Source: Kappaphycus alvarezii
Lineage: Eukaryota > Rhodophyta > Florideophyceae > Gigartinales > Solieriaceae
Assembly: GCA_002205965.3 (NCBI GenBank)
Contig: NADL03000579.1
Location: 682,001-746,000, forward strand
DNA length: 64,000 nucleotides
Direction: 5' to 3'
Below are positions 32,774-45,580 of the stretch, in pieces. The notes beneath the pieces are model-generated. The model was not told the DNA's origin. It did no database searches and was given only the letters and a program-made list of their open reading frames with translations. A program made the translations under genes and the position numbers. Every line of letters begins with the position of its first letter. Position 1 is the stretch's first letter.

Positions 32774-33735
32774 TTAATTGTCTACGTTTGAACATTCTTC
32801 TTTCACATTACCAGAACTTTTATAAACAATCAAATTCCCTGGAATCCAGTTTCTCTGAATCAATGGTTTTGGCAAACGAGATAAGCAATCAATTGACTGA
32901 TTATTCCGTTTTTGTCGGCGCAAATGGTTAAATCGATACTCTCTTAACATTACGGACAACCATGACAATCAATGGTGAATATTTTTCTTTCTAAAATAAT
33001 ACCGTAAAAAAATGGTGTTCAGGTATGAAAAAATCTCTTAAAGTCGTAACAGAGAGACATAAAACTTTTCCCATACAAAAAAGACGACCACAGCTTTCTT
33101 CTTAATTACAGATAATTTAATTTTTGAATCACTAAAAATGAGACTCGCAAACTGTTTGTAAGTAGACGTCAGTTTCAGTTTTCTTAACACAGAACTGATT
33201 TCAAACATCGATCAGACGCATCATCCTCAGCTACAAGCACAGAAGGGACTAACACCTTATTTTAAAATCCTTCAAGTGCGATTTTCGTTGCTCTGCTTCA
33301 GGAGATCTTCTCATTTATTACAAGTTCTGCATTTAGGGAGCCGCTGTCTTTGCAAAACATTTCATAAACCGTCATCAATACTAAGTTAGACCAAGAACGC
33401 TCAAATAATCTGTTTTCGTAGTAGTCTTTGGGGCAAGCTCGGTTTTTCTCATTTTCTTCCGGATGGACTCGGGTTCCTTTTCAGTCTACGATGTTAGCCC
33501 ATTAGCTTGATGGAGTTCTGTGCAAAGAAAAAGTTTCCCAATTATGTTTTAAATCTGTAATGTAGTATTCTGTTGAATAATTTCTTAAAATGAGAAATGC
33601 AGTAATTGAAATTCATTTGAAAATAATGCAAGGTCATCTTTACACACCCATTCAAAGGTGAGTTTCTCCAAAATCTGTTTGTGTATCCTCGGCAATGATT
33701 GAGGTGCTCAATGATACCGAAAGGCATTAACAATA
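32774..33735 (-). pseudogene. pol: G1b reverse transcriptase and RNase H
   Basis: From the high end: MPFGIIEHLNH (MPFGLMNAP of G1a), CKDDLALFS for the YxDD motif (Asp-Asp kept), then FNYCISHFKKLFNRILHYRF and FFAQNSIKLMGHIVD with KGTRVHPEENEKN. RNase H: VLVAEDDASDRCLKSVLC (TDAS region), IKKKAVVVFFVWEKF (EKEALAVVFALKKF) and WLSVMLREYRF...QSIDCLSRLP. Collinear with G1a. Stops and frameshifts throughout. Confidence 0.6.
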
Positions 33736-34619
33736 GTCTACATTTACTAGTTTTGCTTACAGATGTTGTTCTTCATTGCAATTTGCATCCATAGGGAACT
33801 TTAAATCGCCGGTACGGAAGCTAATAGTTGTAAATGTTTCTTATCTTCAAATGAAAAAGCGTTAACTTCATATTTGGAGCTGTAAATCGATGTGATATCA
33901 TTTTTTATTTTGTTTTTAAGTACTAGACGTTTTCTATCCTCATCTAGTGCCAGCACGTCAACAAATGGCAATTATGACTAAATCGACCGAATAACTTCAT
34001 TTTCCAGAATAACTTTAATGGTAAACTAATTCGCTAGTATTGATTGCTGAGACTGACTTCTACGTCTATAGTATATTGGTTTATTATTGGTAGTTTCGAA
34101 ATAGGGGATGAATAGTTTACTTGCTTGTCTAAAGTCAGAATTGCCCCATGGAATGCAAGACTTTTATACCCTCATACTTTGTTAATCGTTTGCGAGGGAA
34201 GTTTCTCCAGCTAACATCAGAAGTAATTTCCTTCTTTTGTCCGTGCCCTTTTCATTTTGTTATTGATAAACCACTTCCCTACCATATATAATTCAAAATA
34301 TTTAGGCACCGAATCATCTGTACCTCGGATAAATAGTTTATTCCCATACCGCTAAGCATGGTTTGAACCCAAACTTATTTCAAACTACTACAAATATTGA
34401 GCGCAGATTTGGATTCAAATCTTGAGAGTCACCTGTATCATTCTCACACTCTCAATAATTCCATGCAAGCTTCAATATTATTCTTTCACAGTTTTTCCAT
34501 TTTCAAAGGCTTGAGTTCACTCTGAACATTCGCTATCATAGATATAATTGAACTTTCAATTTTATGTATCTCTAAATCGTTTCAATTAACTCAAATGTAA
34601 AATTTAGTGACTTATACGC

Positions 34620-36380
34620 AGCCATGCAGTTGATTTGTACCAAAAAACTATGTATCCAAAGATCAATGCACGTCGAGCTATTCTATTTTCGTGAGTCAAA
34701 TGATTTTATAGAAGAGTGACTCACGCATGGCTCGAAAAAATCAGGATTATTATATCTGAAAAACAAGATAAAAATAAATCAACAGTACGTTTTGTGATTC
34801 AGTTCCATTCGAAACAGTTTCTTTCGTGTATTTGAAACAATTCAAAAACTAAGATTTTCACTAAACGTTCTTAAAATTGAGATAACACATGAATCAAAGA
34901 GGCCTTGCATTTTGTTCCAAGTGTTTTTGATTTTGTCTAGAGTTAGACTTTTTGGTGCTGTCAAGACCGAGTTAGCGAGTAGTGTTTAGTCATTATTTGA
35001 CTTACTCAGCTTTATAATTGTTTGGGCCTTTTTCTCCCATCTTCTGGATCCACTTCTTACACATGACCTGACTTGATAAAAGTTGGCTGGAGTCGGTCGC
35101 AGCTCCTAAATTTTATTTTTTCATATAACTTAATTCATTTCTCGGGATACTATTGATGTTTCTCTTTTTTGCCGTTACGGAGTGATTTTCGATCCCGGTA
35201 CAATGTGATCAATTATTTTTGTCTGGGGAAGTAAAAGCTGGGATATGCTCATGATTGTAATGATCGAAACTTTCTTTCTAAGATAACGTATTATCAAATA
35301 CGTGGCTTTTGAGACACTTCCTCTATTGAGAATTTGACAGCGTTATTCAGATAACAATTCTCTCTTTTTTAAAACCCTTAATTTTAAGTCTAGAATTAAA
35401 TACTCTATCCAAGGTATTTCATAGTCTGTTCTCTCTACTCCGCCAGCTTCTTTAATAATGACTGTAGCGACAATACTTACAACAACGATTATTCCGGCGT
35501 ATATTCTCCATGAATCAATTTGCAGAGTGTTATGGAATTTGGTAACAGGAAAAGGATTAACCAGCCCCGAAAATACAGGGGTTGTTTCTCGTGACGGCCA
35601 GGTAAAGTCTATCCTACCGTGACGTGTTTATTCCTGGTCGATTGTCGAACCGAGTTTGCAGTCGTTTTTCCAAGCTTATGACATCGCTTTTTATGGCTTT
35701 CAACGCCACTCATTTGGTAGATTCTATTTATCAATCCTTCTCAGAATGCACACGGGACATAACTGTACGTTCTTTTCCCTCTAAATTTCTTCAAGCGACT
35801 GAAATGTCTCCGACGTCTTGACAAACTCCCTATAGTATACTTCACATTATTGACCGGGCAAGTGACTCTCAGTAGGAAGAAAAGTAGAGCGTTTTACCCT
35901 CTGCTATTAGCTTACTTAGCATTTGTTACTTACATTTGATGTTAACCTAAGGCTTTTCGTAGAGATCAAACAACTAAAGAATGTATTTTGTGAATACAGT
36001 AAGTTGAGGCTGCCGTGTGTTTGGGTGCAGATGATCTCACCTAGATCTATTTTAGCATATTGTCTAACAGGCCACTGTTATATCTCAGCGATTTTGCGCC
36101 CAATCCCAATAAGGGTCCACCTTTAGATCCTATTATGAAGTTTGCCCTATATTCAATCTATATATACCCGAAAAGAAATACACATTTGATCCCTCTTTTT
36201 ATCTTTCTTTTCCGGCATTAACATTATAACATACGCATCAATAGCTGTTCCACAGTCCTCATTATTTCTTTGTATGAATGATGTGAAAGCATAATTGAGA
36301 TCCAAGGTTGCATAGGAAATATACAATATCAGGCTGATCTCACATTTCACACTTCACAACTAGACTACATCTGGTAAAAA
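34620..36380 (-). pseudogene. gag: G1b gag and protease
   Basis: Aligns at nucleotide level with G1a 7,100-8,330 on the minus strand. At 35,640-35,830 it reads GTCGGAGACATTTCAGTCGC, AAAAAGCGATGTCATAAGC and GGTTCGACAATCGACC, which are gag positions. At 34,880-34,975 GACAGCACCAAAAAGTC and GGCCTCTTTGATTC correspond to the protease active-site segment (LFDS kept). At about 34,650 TAGCTCGACGTGCATTGATC matches the MERLGTCIDLG segment. No long frame survives. Confidence 0.5.
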
Positions 36381-36381
36381 T

Positions 36382-36399
36382 GTTTCCAAAAGATTACCA
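36382..36399 (-). promoter_or_regulatory. G1b primer binding site
   Basis: Reverse complement TGGTAATCTTTTGGAAAC stands just inside the 5' LTR and matches the G1a site TGGTACTCTTGTGGA at 12 of 15 bases or more. Confidence 0.45.
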
Positions 36400-36402
36400 A
36401 GT

Positions 36403-37115
36403 AGTTCGAATAAATCGGCGAGCATGAGATTAAAAGAGCCGATTATCCTAGCTCTGAGGTGTTGCAGGAGACAAAAGGGCTACCAAAGTATGTTCGTAGA
36501 AACTTAAAGAGATGGACAAGGACAAGGCAGTCAAGAAGCTACAACTAAAAATTTAAATGGAAGGGTTTCATGACCCCCAGAGTCATTGATATCGAAATAA
36601 ATACGGTGAAAATCAATTTTAAGGTCATCACAGAGGTCTTGAGATCAACTCCACTTCTTTGTTTCGACTCCTAGTGAGGAAGTTAAAACTTGAACAAAAC
36701 CCGATTTTGAAAGAACAGTAACAATCTTTTAATCAACTTGTCTTCTCTTTGGAGTCGCGAGGCATTCAAAGGACCCAAAGCTCCAACTTTGGGCGGAGAT
36801 TGGGAGGATCTGGGTCAACTCTGACCACTTTAAGAACGTATAAACAATATATGATAGTCAAAAGAATGGGGTGTTGTGTTCTTAAAAGGAGGCTGTGGAC
36901 CAAAAAAAGGCTAAAAAGGATTGCATAAACGTAGCATAAATCTGATTAAAGTGGAGAGGAGGCTACCAAGAGACCTTCTAGACAGTCAGGAAATTGGAAA
37001 GCTGTCAGTTTTCCAATGGATTGGGCTAGCGATTCTGCAAACACCGTGTTAATAGTCCTTTCCGCAAATTAATGTTTTTTTCATCCAAGATCCACTCTTA
37101 ACCTCATTCATTTCT
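36403..37115 (-). repeat. G1b 5' LTR
   Basis: AATAAATCGGCG, CTGAGGTGTTGCAGGAGACA and AAAAGGGCTACCAAAGTATG align with the reverse complement of the G1 LTR 3' part. Similarity fades after about 36,680, so the outer boundary is from family length. Confidence 0.45.
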
Positions 37116-37344
37116 TATCAGTCGTCTTGCATTTTCTTGGCACGTAAAAGTGCTATTATCCGCTCGCTTTATGAATAAAAATTTACTATACAACTCTACT
37201 TTATAATTTTTGTTTGCACATTTGATCTTTCTTTTTGAAAGAGAAATATTTGGACTCTTGATCTGTTTCGCACTCGAAATTCAGTTACAGTATTTTACCA
37301 ATCACATTTTTTATTATTGGACTGAATGCTTGGAAACTAATATG

Positions 37345-38070
37345 TAGTGATTGAAAAATGAGGACGGTTATGTGGATCCATGTGAGGCACTGCTGTCCAA
37401 CCGTAGGAAAATGCTCTGTAGGATATAGAGGAGACTAAAGGTGCAATCATAATCTAAGACTCTATAATTGCGGACTGAGTGGAGGCTTATTTAAGGAGGT
37501 TTTGGCGGGCTTTGATATGTGCAAAGCAGCTATCTATCATTCTGCTCTATTTTACCGAATGTATAGGGAAGGCATCGGAGTTGAGAAATTTTGGAGAAAA
37601 TTTTTGACTCTGATCCCGAGAACGAGGATTTTGAGCTCTAGGTCTAGACAGGTATGATGATGGTATCTAATGCTATTTTCTTCTTACACAATGTTCACTA
37701 TAATTCAATTTAGGGTATTTAGTATGTCAGTCTCAGACTTAAGGGTTAGTGAAGCAGTGTATATATATGGAGAGAACTGCTTTTTGTAGCGGAGTAAGCA
37801 AATGTGTAGAAACTTTCAAGTGCAGAGCCATGTACTCAAGAATTTAAATGTTAATATCTACCCTAGAGATAGTGTATTGTATGTTAGTCCCTAATTATAG
37901 CTGATAGTCCCTGCAAATTTCAAACTAAGTTATAGTCACTTGACACCCCATACTTATTCATTTGTTTTTGTTCCCACAGCCTTAATTCAGTAGCACTTTT
38001 GTCGCTCGCAACACCTCAGTCTTAGACTAATTGGTTATATGAATATCATCCTCTTGTAAATTATTCCCAT
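37345..38070 (+). repeat. G1-family LTR inserted in RT-REL copy f
   Basis: GAACTGCTTTTTGTAGCGG, GAAACTTTCAAGTGCAGAGC and CAGTAGCACTTTTGTCGCTC + GCAACACCTC give the LTR order on the plus strand. The 3' edge near 38,070 coincides with the loss of the copy f frame (RLRRALW), so the LTR cut that gene. Confidence 0.55.
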
Positions 38071-39215
38071 AACGCCCTCCTAAGTCTAGAGTCGAAGGCG
38101 TATACTTCGGAAATGGTGAGATAAGACGGGTTGCGTTGGAGAATATAGAGCATGCGACAAACAATATCCCAGTGCCGAAGCAGATGGCAGAATATTTTCT
38201 AGTAGTGGAGGACGTAGAGCTGGTCCCAGATATGCTAGACAGTTTTGATACGTGATTGAGTAATAGCACGGCAACCAAGATTATCGCCAGTAGAGGCACC
38301 GAGAACTTCAATAGATAGATTGGTGACGGTTGGACAAGGGATAATGGAAGTCAAAGTCGTAGATAATAAGTGCTCGGGATGCCACCAAGAAGTACTCTTG
38401 AAAAGATTGACGGAGAATTCGATGGGCTCTCTTAGACCGCGAATGAATTTCAGGGGTTCATCCGCTAATTAGCGAGGTACGATAACGGTACAGTCATATG
38501 CGTACCATGCAATGAGGAAGATGCTGAGAAACTGGTACGAGGGGTCTATTAGATGTGTTGCAGGGCAGTAGAGAGTAGCAGTATCGATAGTGTGTCGCTT
38601 TGATGAGTTCTCGTAAAGCTAACTATGAACAAGGTATGGAAGGAAAGGTATGGAGAAAAGAAATAGATTTTTGTGGGGAATCAAGTAATATTCTTGAATG
38701 TGAGTTCTTTCTGCTGAAGAATTAAGTCTCATATGATGCAGTTGAAGGCATTAGCTGCATGAAAATTGGTGAAAACGTGCGAAATATCAAGGAGGTGGGG
38801 GATTTGCGACGAAGTATGGAAGATGGGCACAGCACTGTAGCGAATCCCTACTGCGAGTTGTTGGGTAAAATAGTATTGAGCTATCCCGCAATAAGTGGAA
38901 AGAATATGCATGATGAAGCGGAAGATGAAACGATGCAGAAAGGATCCAGTAGCAGTAGAATGCAGCCTTCTATTACGTAGGCCTTGGAAGACCTAGAGGG
39001 AAAGCATTGCCGAGCAAAGTCCTCTGGGAGTAAAGCACGCTTCTTTCGAATGCGCATTTAACGAACAAAGCAAGTTCCCTAAAGTTGTAGCGGATAGCTT
39101 CCATCAGGCTCGTGTGACCCAAGTATGCTGAGAACTTCCGGGCGTAGCTCACCAGGCCAAGGGGCGCTATGAAGTGTAACAAAGCGGAAGTGTAGGCTGA
39201 ACTAGTCCTCAATGA
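38071..39215 (-). pseudogene. RT-REL reverse transcriptase (copy f)
   Basis: Minus strand: SSAYTSALLHFIAPLGLVSY and FSAYLGHTSLMEAIRYNFRE (unassigned, 39,212-38,973). Then CGIAQYYFTQQLAVGIRYSA (QLGVGxxGGxEA type) and HVFTNFHAANAFNCII, the motif A region with NAFN. After frame changes comes VLGASTGDNLGCRAITQSRI, then KIFCHLLRHWDIVCRMLYIL, the thumb equivalent to LLRNCFRGCKISYLL in copy h. The sequence stops at RLRRALW where the LTR begins. The endonuclease half is displaced or lost. Confidence 0.6.
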
Positions 39216-40424
39216 AGAGAATGGGTAATTTAAGCTGACAAAAAGAGTTAGAGTGCATGGAAATAAAGGGGTTCGGGTGCAGTGAGTGGAGGAAATACTT
39301 ATTACACAGAATAAAAGGGGCAGGTGAGGAAGTCGAACGCAGTATGGCGGCAGTCTTATGGAGCGAACTTTGTTGCAAAAAAAATCTGGTATCGAATTGA
39401 TACGGAATAAGGAGGGGCGGGTGAAAATTAAGGGTCGTACAACGAATGCCTTAAGGTGTTCATTGTAAATTTAACTCCATTTTCCTGCAACTGGAAGCTA
39501 AGCCCGTTGTCAAATGTGATCGAAATATCTGTTGCTGTAAAGGAATATATTTGTTATTGAGAGAAGATCGGGTGCTGAGTAGCCTCGAATAGGCCAGTGC
39601 TGAAGTTGCGAATGAGAATATAGTATACGACGTGAACGATTGCTAAAAATAGTTGAAATTATATGGCAGAGATGGAATTGGTAACTGGGATATGGATAGC
39701 GTGTCGGGAGCGAATAAGGAGCTAGTGTAACCTGAAACTTGGTTTCTCGGCAGGAATAAGTATGCATCAGGGTCTATGTCGGCACCGATGGTTGAAAATT
39801 AGTGAAGAAAACTATACAAGTTAGTAGTAGTTGGTGTATAAAAAGGAGAATAATAGGTAATTAGAGCTAAAAGTGTTGTTCAGCCATTTCGTTGAAGCAC
39901 GAAGGTGTAGCCTGAACTAACCCTCTTTTTAATACATCTGAAGCGGAAGAAAGGCATGCAAAGGAACTGCTCAATGGTACCCGAGGAAGCTTGAAAACGG
40001 TTTGAGGGCTTTGGTATCAATATCCCCAACAGCGGTGGCAGGGGATCGACAGATATCTCATCTACATTTCTCCCTTCCAGACGACGGATTTGGGAACGCA
40101 GATCTTGCCGTACGGCAACAAAATCATAACATTGATCGATATCGAAATCAATTAGGCCAGAGAAAGTATAGCAATGAGCTTCAAAGTTTTCAGAGTGCTT
40201 AGCAAGGGTTTATTAAGAGTCAGAGGTAGCACTGGTAATTGTTAAGTATTCTTTCGCCACAAACACAGAAATGGTTGATATCTGCGGATTGAACTCTCGC
40301 ATACTAAATACGGAGCCCTCCAGTGGAGATAAACGTTGTAAGAGGAGGTAATTATGTAACAAAAGGGAACAAGGACACTAAATAAACGCCTTTATTGCCT
40401 CCACAGAAAAAAAGATGCAGATTT
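39216..40424. other. Possible upstream part of copy f; no assigned gene
   Basis: Intermediate GC content. An 85-codon minus-strand frame at 39,510-39,767 could belong to the N-terminal part of copy f but has no motif. A short repeated phrase (GTGTAGCCTGAACTA near 39,908 and GTGTAGGCTGAACTA near 39,190) is noted. Confidence 0.3.
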
Positions 40425-41140
40425 ATGAATGAACCTACCGACCATTATATTCTCAGAGCCATATTCCTAAAAAAGAAGGCCTTGCAAGCGTTAAGAGTGT
40501 TACCTAAGTATGATTGCGGAGAAGAAAATACATCAACAAGAATGGGGAACTTATAGGATACAAAGCAGTATAAAAGGGACTGAATTTACCACCTGTGCTT
40601 AGCGGCTAGCGTTAAAGAGAATCTGTTAGGACGTAAGTTTACTCTCAGCTCCTGTACTGCTTGGATCTGCAGTTGAAGTTAAGGTTTTCTTTCGACTTGC
40701 TACCATTCTTTTAGAGCAATAAGTTTACTCATCTCATCATATATTTATCAAGAAGACACAGTTTCACGTTTACCGTGCCATATTCCATCCTATAAAGTTC
40801 TTCAATTTCATTTAGAACTTACATGCAAAACGTTTATAAAATAGTTGAAATCAATTTATATGAAATAATTAGTATTAATTCATTACGTTTTTGGTTAAAA
40901 GCAACGAAAACATTAATCCCACATGTAACTTTGATGTCGATTTGTTTGACTTATTTTCTGGTAAAACTATAAATGCAAACTTTCCACTTCAATATTTATC
41001 ACTTTCTTATTTGCAGGACACCTATTTTAGTTTCATATATCTTATATGAGGCTCTTATTTTAACCAAAATAAACGGAATTATTAGGAATATAACCATTTT
41101 TGTGGGATATTTTAGCTTTTAAGCTCCATTATTACTGTAC
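40425..41140 (-). repeat. G1-family LTR, minus strand, diverged
   Basis: AAGGCCTTGCAAGCGTTAAG, ACAAAGCAGTATAAAAGGG, TTTACCACCTGTGC and TTAGGACGTAAGTTTACTC align in order with the LTR reverse complement between 40,455 and 40,745. Outer end uncertain. Confidence 0.45.
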
Positions 41141-42530
41141 GATTATGGAAGTCAGTTTGTCATGTATATCTTACAGAAAAAATATTTAATATTTAAACTT
41201 ATAACTCCAGAATAGCATTTGGGGTTCTTGCAAAAGATTTATGGATTGTATTTTATTCTTTGGCTCTTCAGAGCAATATCGATATTTGATAACTTTAATA
41301 TTTATATAGCTAAATTTTGAGATTTTAATTCACGTCTGCTTCTGTCAAGTAATTTGAAATTTTTAGTCAAACCTAATATTTTCAGAAACATTTGTACTCA
41401 GAATGAATTAATATATTTATGGTTTATTTAATATTTCGTTACGCAAAGTTCTAAAACTCCAAAATTTCCAGTTTTCATTTTTCTAATAATTTTTATATCT
41501 GGAGAGGACCTTTTTGTTATCTGTAGTCTAGAGATAGAAGTACAGCATCTTATATTTCATTTTGAATATTTTATTGTTTTCTGTAATTTGTTTTCTGGAA
41601 TTCTGTCACCCTTTCAAGCATCGGAAAGGTTAAAAAGTATACCTGGTTTGAATGTTGTTATGTAAAAGTTCCGAATGGGATGCTTATCATAAAATTAATG
41701 AAAAAATATGACCCTAAATTATGGTATAGAAATTCTATCTATATTCCACCTTTCTTCTCTTTTCATTGGCACAACATACTCTTCAATGTTTTGATATGGG
41801 GTCATTACATGAAAGCTATGCTTAATGATTTTGGCCTGTCGTTTATCATCTTGAAAAGCCTCTATAACCACGATGGAGTCCATTAAAATCAATAAAATTC
41901 GTACCATATTTTCTGTCGAGTATTTTTAATTCCGTTATCAGCAGTCATTCTGCAACTTCAAAAGCTCAATAGTGACTTGGTGCTGGTTATAAAGTGATTC
42001 GGTCTATTGGGTCAAAGTTTTATATCTTTTTCATTAGCAGCCAGCGAAGCATGGGAAAGCAAGTTGAAACCGCATCAATACGAATATGCAATAATAGCAT
42101 GGTAACATTTTTCGAAATAGAGAGCTCTATTATTCGTTCTTTCACTATAATTTCATAAAAACTGGTACTTATTTTCTGATTGCGGCAACATTATTCCTCA
42201 AAAATGTAATTCAACAGTCGTATATAAGAATATTCGCTGGCATATGGGTAGGCTTCAATATCAAAAGTACAAACTCGCTATTTCAATGTTTTTGAGTTAT
42301 GCACTAGCTGTAATTAGCAAATCAAGGCCATGTCATTGGTCAGATTTTTGATGCTTTTATGCGTGGAAGAATGAAATATATCTGATGACAAAACCAATTA
42401 GATTAGCTGCTCTAAAATGTAAAACCCAACAGAAACGAAGATACGGGCCAAAATAGTTTCCGATCACAACTGTTTTCAATTTCTTTTATACGATGCAATC
42501 CCTGCAAAATGCATCATCACTGCAACTCCT
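41141..42530. other. AT-rich, no recognisable gene
   Basis: Very AT-rich. The only open frame of note, 41,680-41,886, has no motif and an equally long antisense frame, which suggests chance. Confidence 0.4.
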
Positions 42531-42539
42531 CAACCCATA

Positions 42540-44580
42540 GTGCCCCTCTCCGCAGATTTAATTGATTCCCTGTCAACCATGGACCTTGACCGTGAGGCAT
42601 TGTGGGCAGAGGCCCTCCTATCGCTCTTCCACAACCCAATTTTAGATAGTGAACCTGATATCCAGTTGGATGAGTACATTGATCACGATGTTGACCTAGA
42701 TGCCGCTATCTTGGTTTATTAGAATACCCTTGAAACCGATGAAGAACCAAGTGCTCACCCCGGTGACAACACAGCTCACGATTTCATTACAAAGTTTACA
42801 AGTGACATATGTAAGCACGACGAATGCAAGATTTCCAATGCAACCGAAACAGCATTTTCATTAAATAAGCTTCACAACAATGAAAGAGTAAATTTCGTTC
42901 GCTAAATTCTATTTGCAACTACCGCCGCCCAAAACAGCCCCAAAATGATGAAACGAGACTCAACAATAGCGACAGGCAAGAAACGGCGCCCACAAATTAA
43001 TAGCACAGAAGATTTCGTTTCTTACAATACAACAGTGTACTAGGTATGTTTGTGCTAAGTACGTTGCTACTCTTACTTAGTTGTCGTCTCAAGTTATCGC
43101 AGGTCATGCCCGTGATGTAAGCCAGACGGGAATTCCAGAGCCTTACACCACTAACAAGTCAAAGAGCAGAAAGGGAAAAATAGGGGTGCAACGCATTGTG
43201 TGATCGCATATTTCATGAAGTTGGAATCTGATTACGGAATGGAATGCCAAAGAGGGCGTGATTCGAGAGAGGAGTTCCAATTGCGGCTCTACTACCAAGT
43301 CGACATTCTAAACTCCCAATCTACTGTTTATACAGAGATGAATGGAATCACTTAATATATGAGCTGCTACAATTACGCTAGGATATGAAACGCCCAAAAC
43401 TTCCTATCAGTTTCAATTTGTTTACACAGTACTGGAAGACCGATATGCCCACTCTTCGAATTGGATCTCTCGAAAGTGATTTCTGCGACACTTGTACCAC
43501 GTTGAAAAATTCAATTGAGGAACTAAATACGAATGACCCGAGGAACACTCAGAGCAAATAGCAACTAAAAAGGCTTCTAGAGGAATCAATCGCAACGTTT
43601 AAAAACTACAAAAAGGGCAAAGCTATATGTAATGGTACATCCAGTGATATGCACTTAATTTTCACCATTTTTTCCAAAAAATTGTTGCTACCCAAGTTGC
43701 AAAAGCAGTCAGGTCAGCTTAATTTTATAACTATTTTTTTTGATTTGTTTGGGGTACCTTCTAGCAACTTCGGTCTACAATTTTTGTTCGGCCTCCCAGA
43801 AGGGCATTGGCCAAACGACAAGGCCGCTAATACTTTTTTATCTATGAAAGCACACATAACTAATCATTCAACAATGTTTGGTGTTGGTTCAAAGCAGCTG
43901 AAGCTTCATTCAGATAGTTGCTAAGGTCAAAACAAAAACTGTTTTGTTTCATGGTACTTCGACCGGCGAGTCTTAACTAGACTGGAAGAGAAAATCACTT
44001 TATTTTTTTGATTTCGGGTCACACAAAGAACGCCTGTGATGGAGCGTTTGGTCATGTGAAGAGAAAAATGCTAACTTCGGATGCTGCAGCTCCAAAAGAT
44101 ATGATGCGTGTTATTGAGCGAAACTTATTCACTTCCTCATGCATTCCTTCCGCTTCCGTTGGCAGGAGAGAATGGAAGTAATTATTATAGCGGTATTTTA
44201 CGATGCCGCAGAACTGCAAGATCACCAAGTACCACGTTTTCCGCTTTCTTTCGTGTATTCCTTGGAGTATGTATGTGAAGAGGTTTTCAAACTCAACTGA
44301 GGAGTTTACTTTTAGTCTTAAAAAAAGGGATGTTGCTCATGACTCTGTTAAATTGGGCTTGCAGATCGATATGGGTACAAGATAATTCAAATACGTTCTG
44401 ACCCGATGGATCAAGTGAACTCTAAACAGCACGATATGCAACAAAAATACTTAGAAGTTAATATTTTCGACCGCTGCTACCAACATGACACGGTTATCCA
44501 ACGAGAGTTGTATGAAGATGGGAGTTGTCAAATTTCCCAGCTCCAATAACTTCGGATTCAATTGACTAATTTGAGATATG
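42540..44580 (+). pseudogene. DUF7869-type transposase-like gene
   Basis: One degenerate gene over about 2 kb. The acidic N-terminal part (WAEALLSLFHNPILDSEPDI) is followed in the same frame, past a TAG, by sequence to about 43,030. Then come LPISFNLFTQYWKTDMPTLR and SLESDFCDTCTTLKNSIEEL (a Cys pair), and LLLPKLQKQSGQLNFIT, NFGLQFLFGLPEGHWPNDKA. QLKLHSDSC-stop-GQNKN stands for the family hallmark DNCxGQNKN. After a +1 shift near 44,010: SGHTKNACDGAFGHVKRKML, then KYHVFRFLSCIPW and YVKRFSNSTEEFTF. The GQNKN...GHTKxxxDxxFGxxK order is that of the DUF7869 family of RNase-H-fold, probably transposase, proteins. Five or more stops and two frameshifts. Confidence 0.6.
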
Positions 44581-45430
44581 TAAACGCCAGATTACGCATC
44601 TGTTTGAGCCTCAAGTGTTTTTGGAATTTTTAAATATTTTCGATGAAAATGACCACAACTTCTGATCATAAAATTAGCGAATTTGTATTTTTGATTTTAA
44701 AACCTACCAATATTACAAACTATTACCAAAAATAGCTAGGTCTCTTTTTTAATTTCTTAGTAATTGAGGAAGGAGAGTTACAATAAAGATTTTATTGGAT
44801 GCAATGGAGTATAAAATAGGTTTCCTTTTTTGTTTGAATCATTTGTCATCGTGACGTTTACTAAATTTAATGCTTTCTTTTGGTTTTTAAATAATATTAA
44901 CTAAATGAAAACGTGGCCAAAAGCGAAAAAAGGTACGTTTTGTTTCAATTTACGTCTGCTGGTTGAGTATAACATTATTTCCAAATATTTGTACGATGGG
45001 GGTATTATACATCCATTAGAGAGGACTGTAAGTGAATCGAGTTACCTCTAAATTAAGAGTAACGCGTAGTAAAGAGAAAATGTTTATACTTATCTCCTAT
45101 CACTCTCAACCTTTATTAAATAAATTGTACAAGATACATTGTCTTTATGATAATTGTGCATATTTTTGAGGTCCTAAGTACTTTCCCAAGTTTTTCAAGC
45201 TGATGATGAACAGGATTATACGTACTTAATTTCTTGTCATTTTGTTGAAGCTTTTTCTGAGAGGGCATATCTTCTCATAATATTCTCTTCTGCCACATTC
45301 TGATTTCAAATGGGCCTATATAATTCGCAGCTGAAGAAGATTCTGCTCAGAAGGAAGTACACGGGAAGATTAAAATTCTTCGTAAAAAAGAAGGATAAAA
45401 ATATCATGGAAGCTCGATTTTGTCAGAGTC
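44581..45430. other. AT-rich, no recognisable gene
   Basis: No motif. May hold the 3' end of the DUF7869-type element, but I see no terminal inverted repeat. Confidence 0.4.
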
Positions 45431-45431
45431 C

Positions 45432-45480
45432 TATCTTATGAGGGAGTGATGTTTGGGTGCTTTAGAATTTTGAAAGATGT
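45432..45480 (-). repeat. T1-type tail of the acidic-protein element
   Basis: Read on the minus strand: AACCGACTACATCTTTC, AAAATTCTAAAGCACCC and AAACATCACTCCC. It matches the tail of RT-REL copy c (AACCGACCACATCTTCC, AATAACCCAAAAAG, TTCCCC). It lies about 100 bases past the stop of the gene at 45,581. Confidence 0.6.
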
Positions 45481-45580
45481 AGTCGGTTGAGGACCGGGGT
45501 ACCTTAGAGGGCTACCAATGAAGTAAAGTCCTATTTGCCAGCTGTTTTACCTGGATCATACCAAGATATATGTCCGCCCC

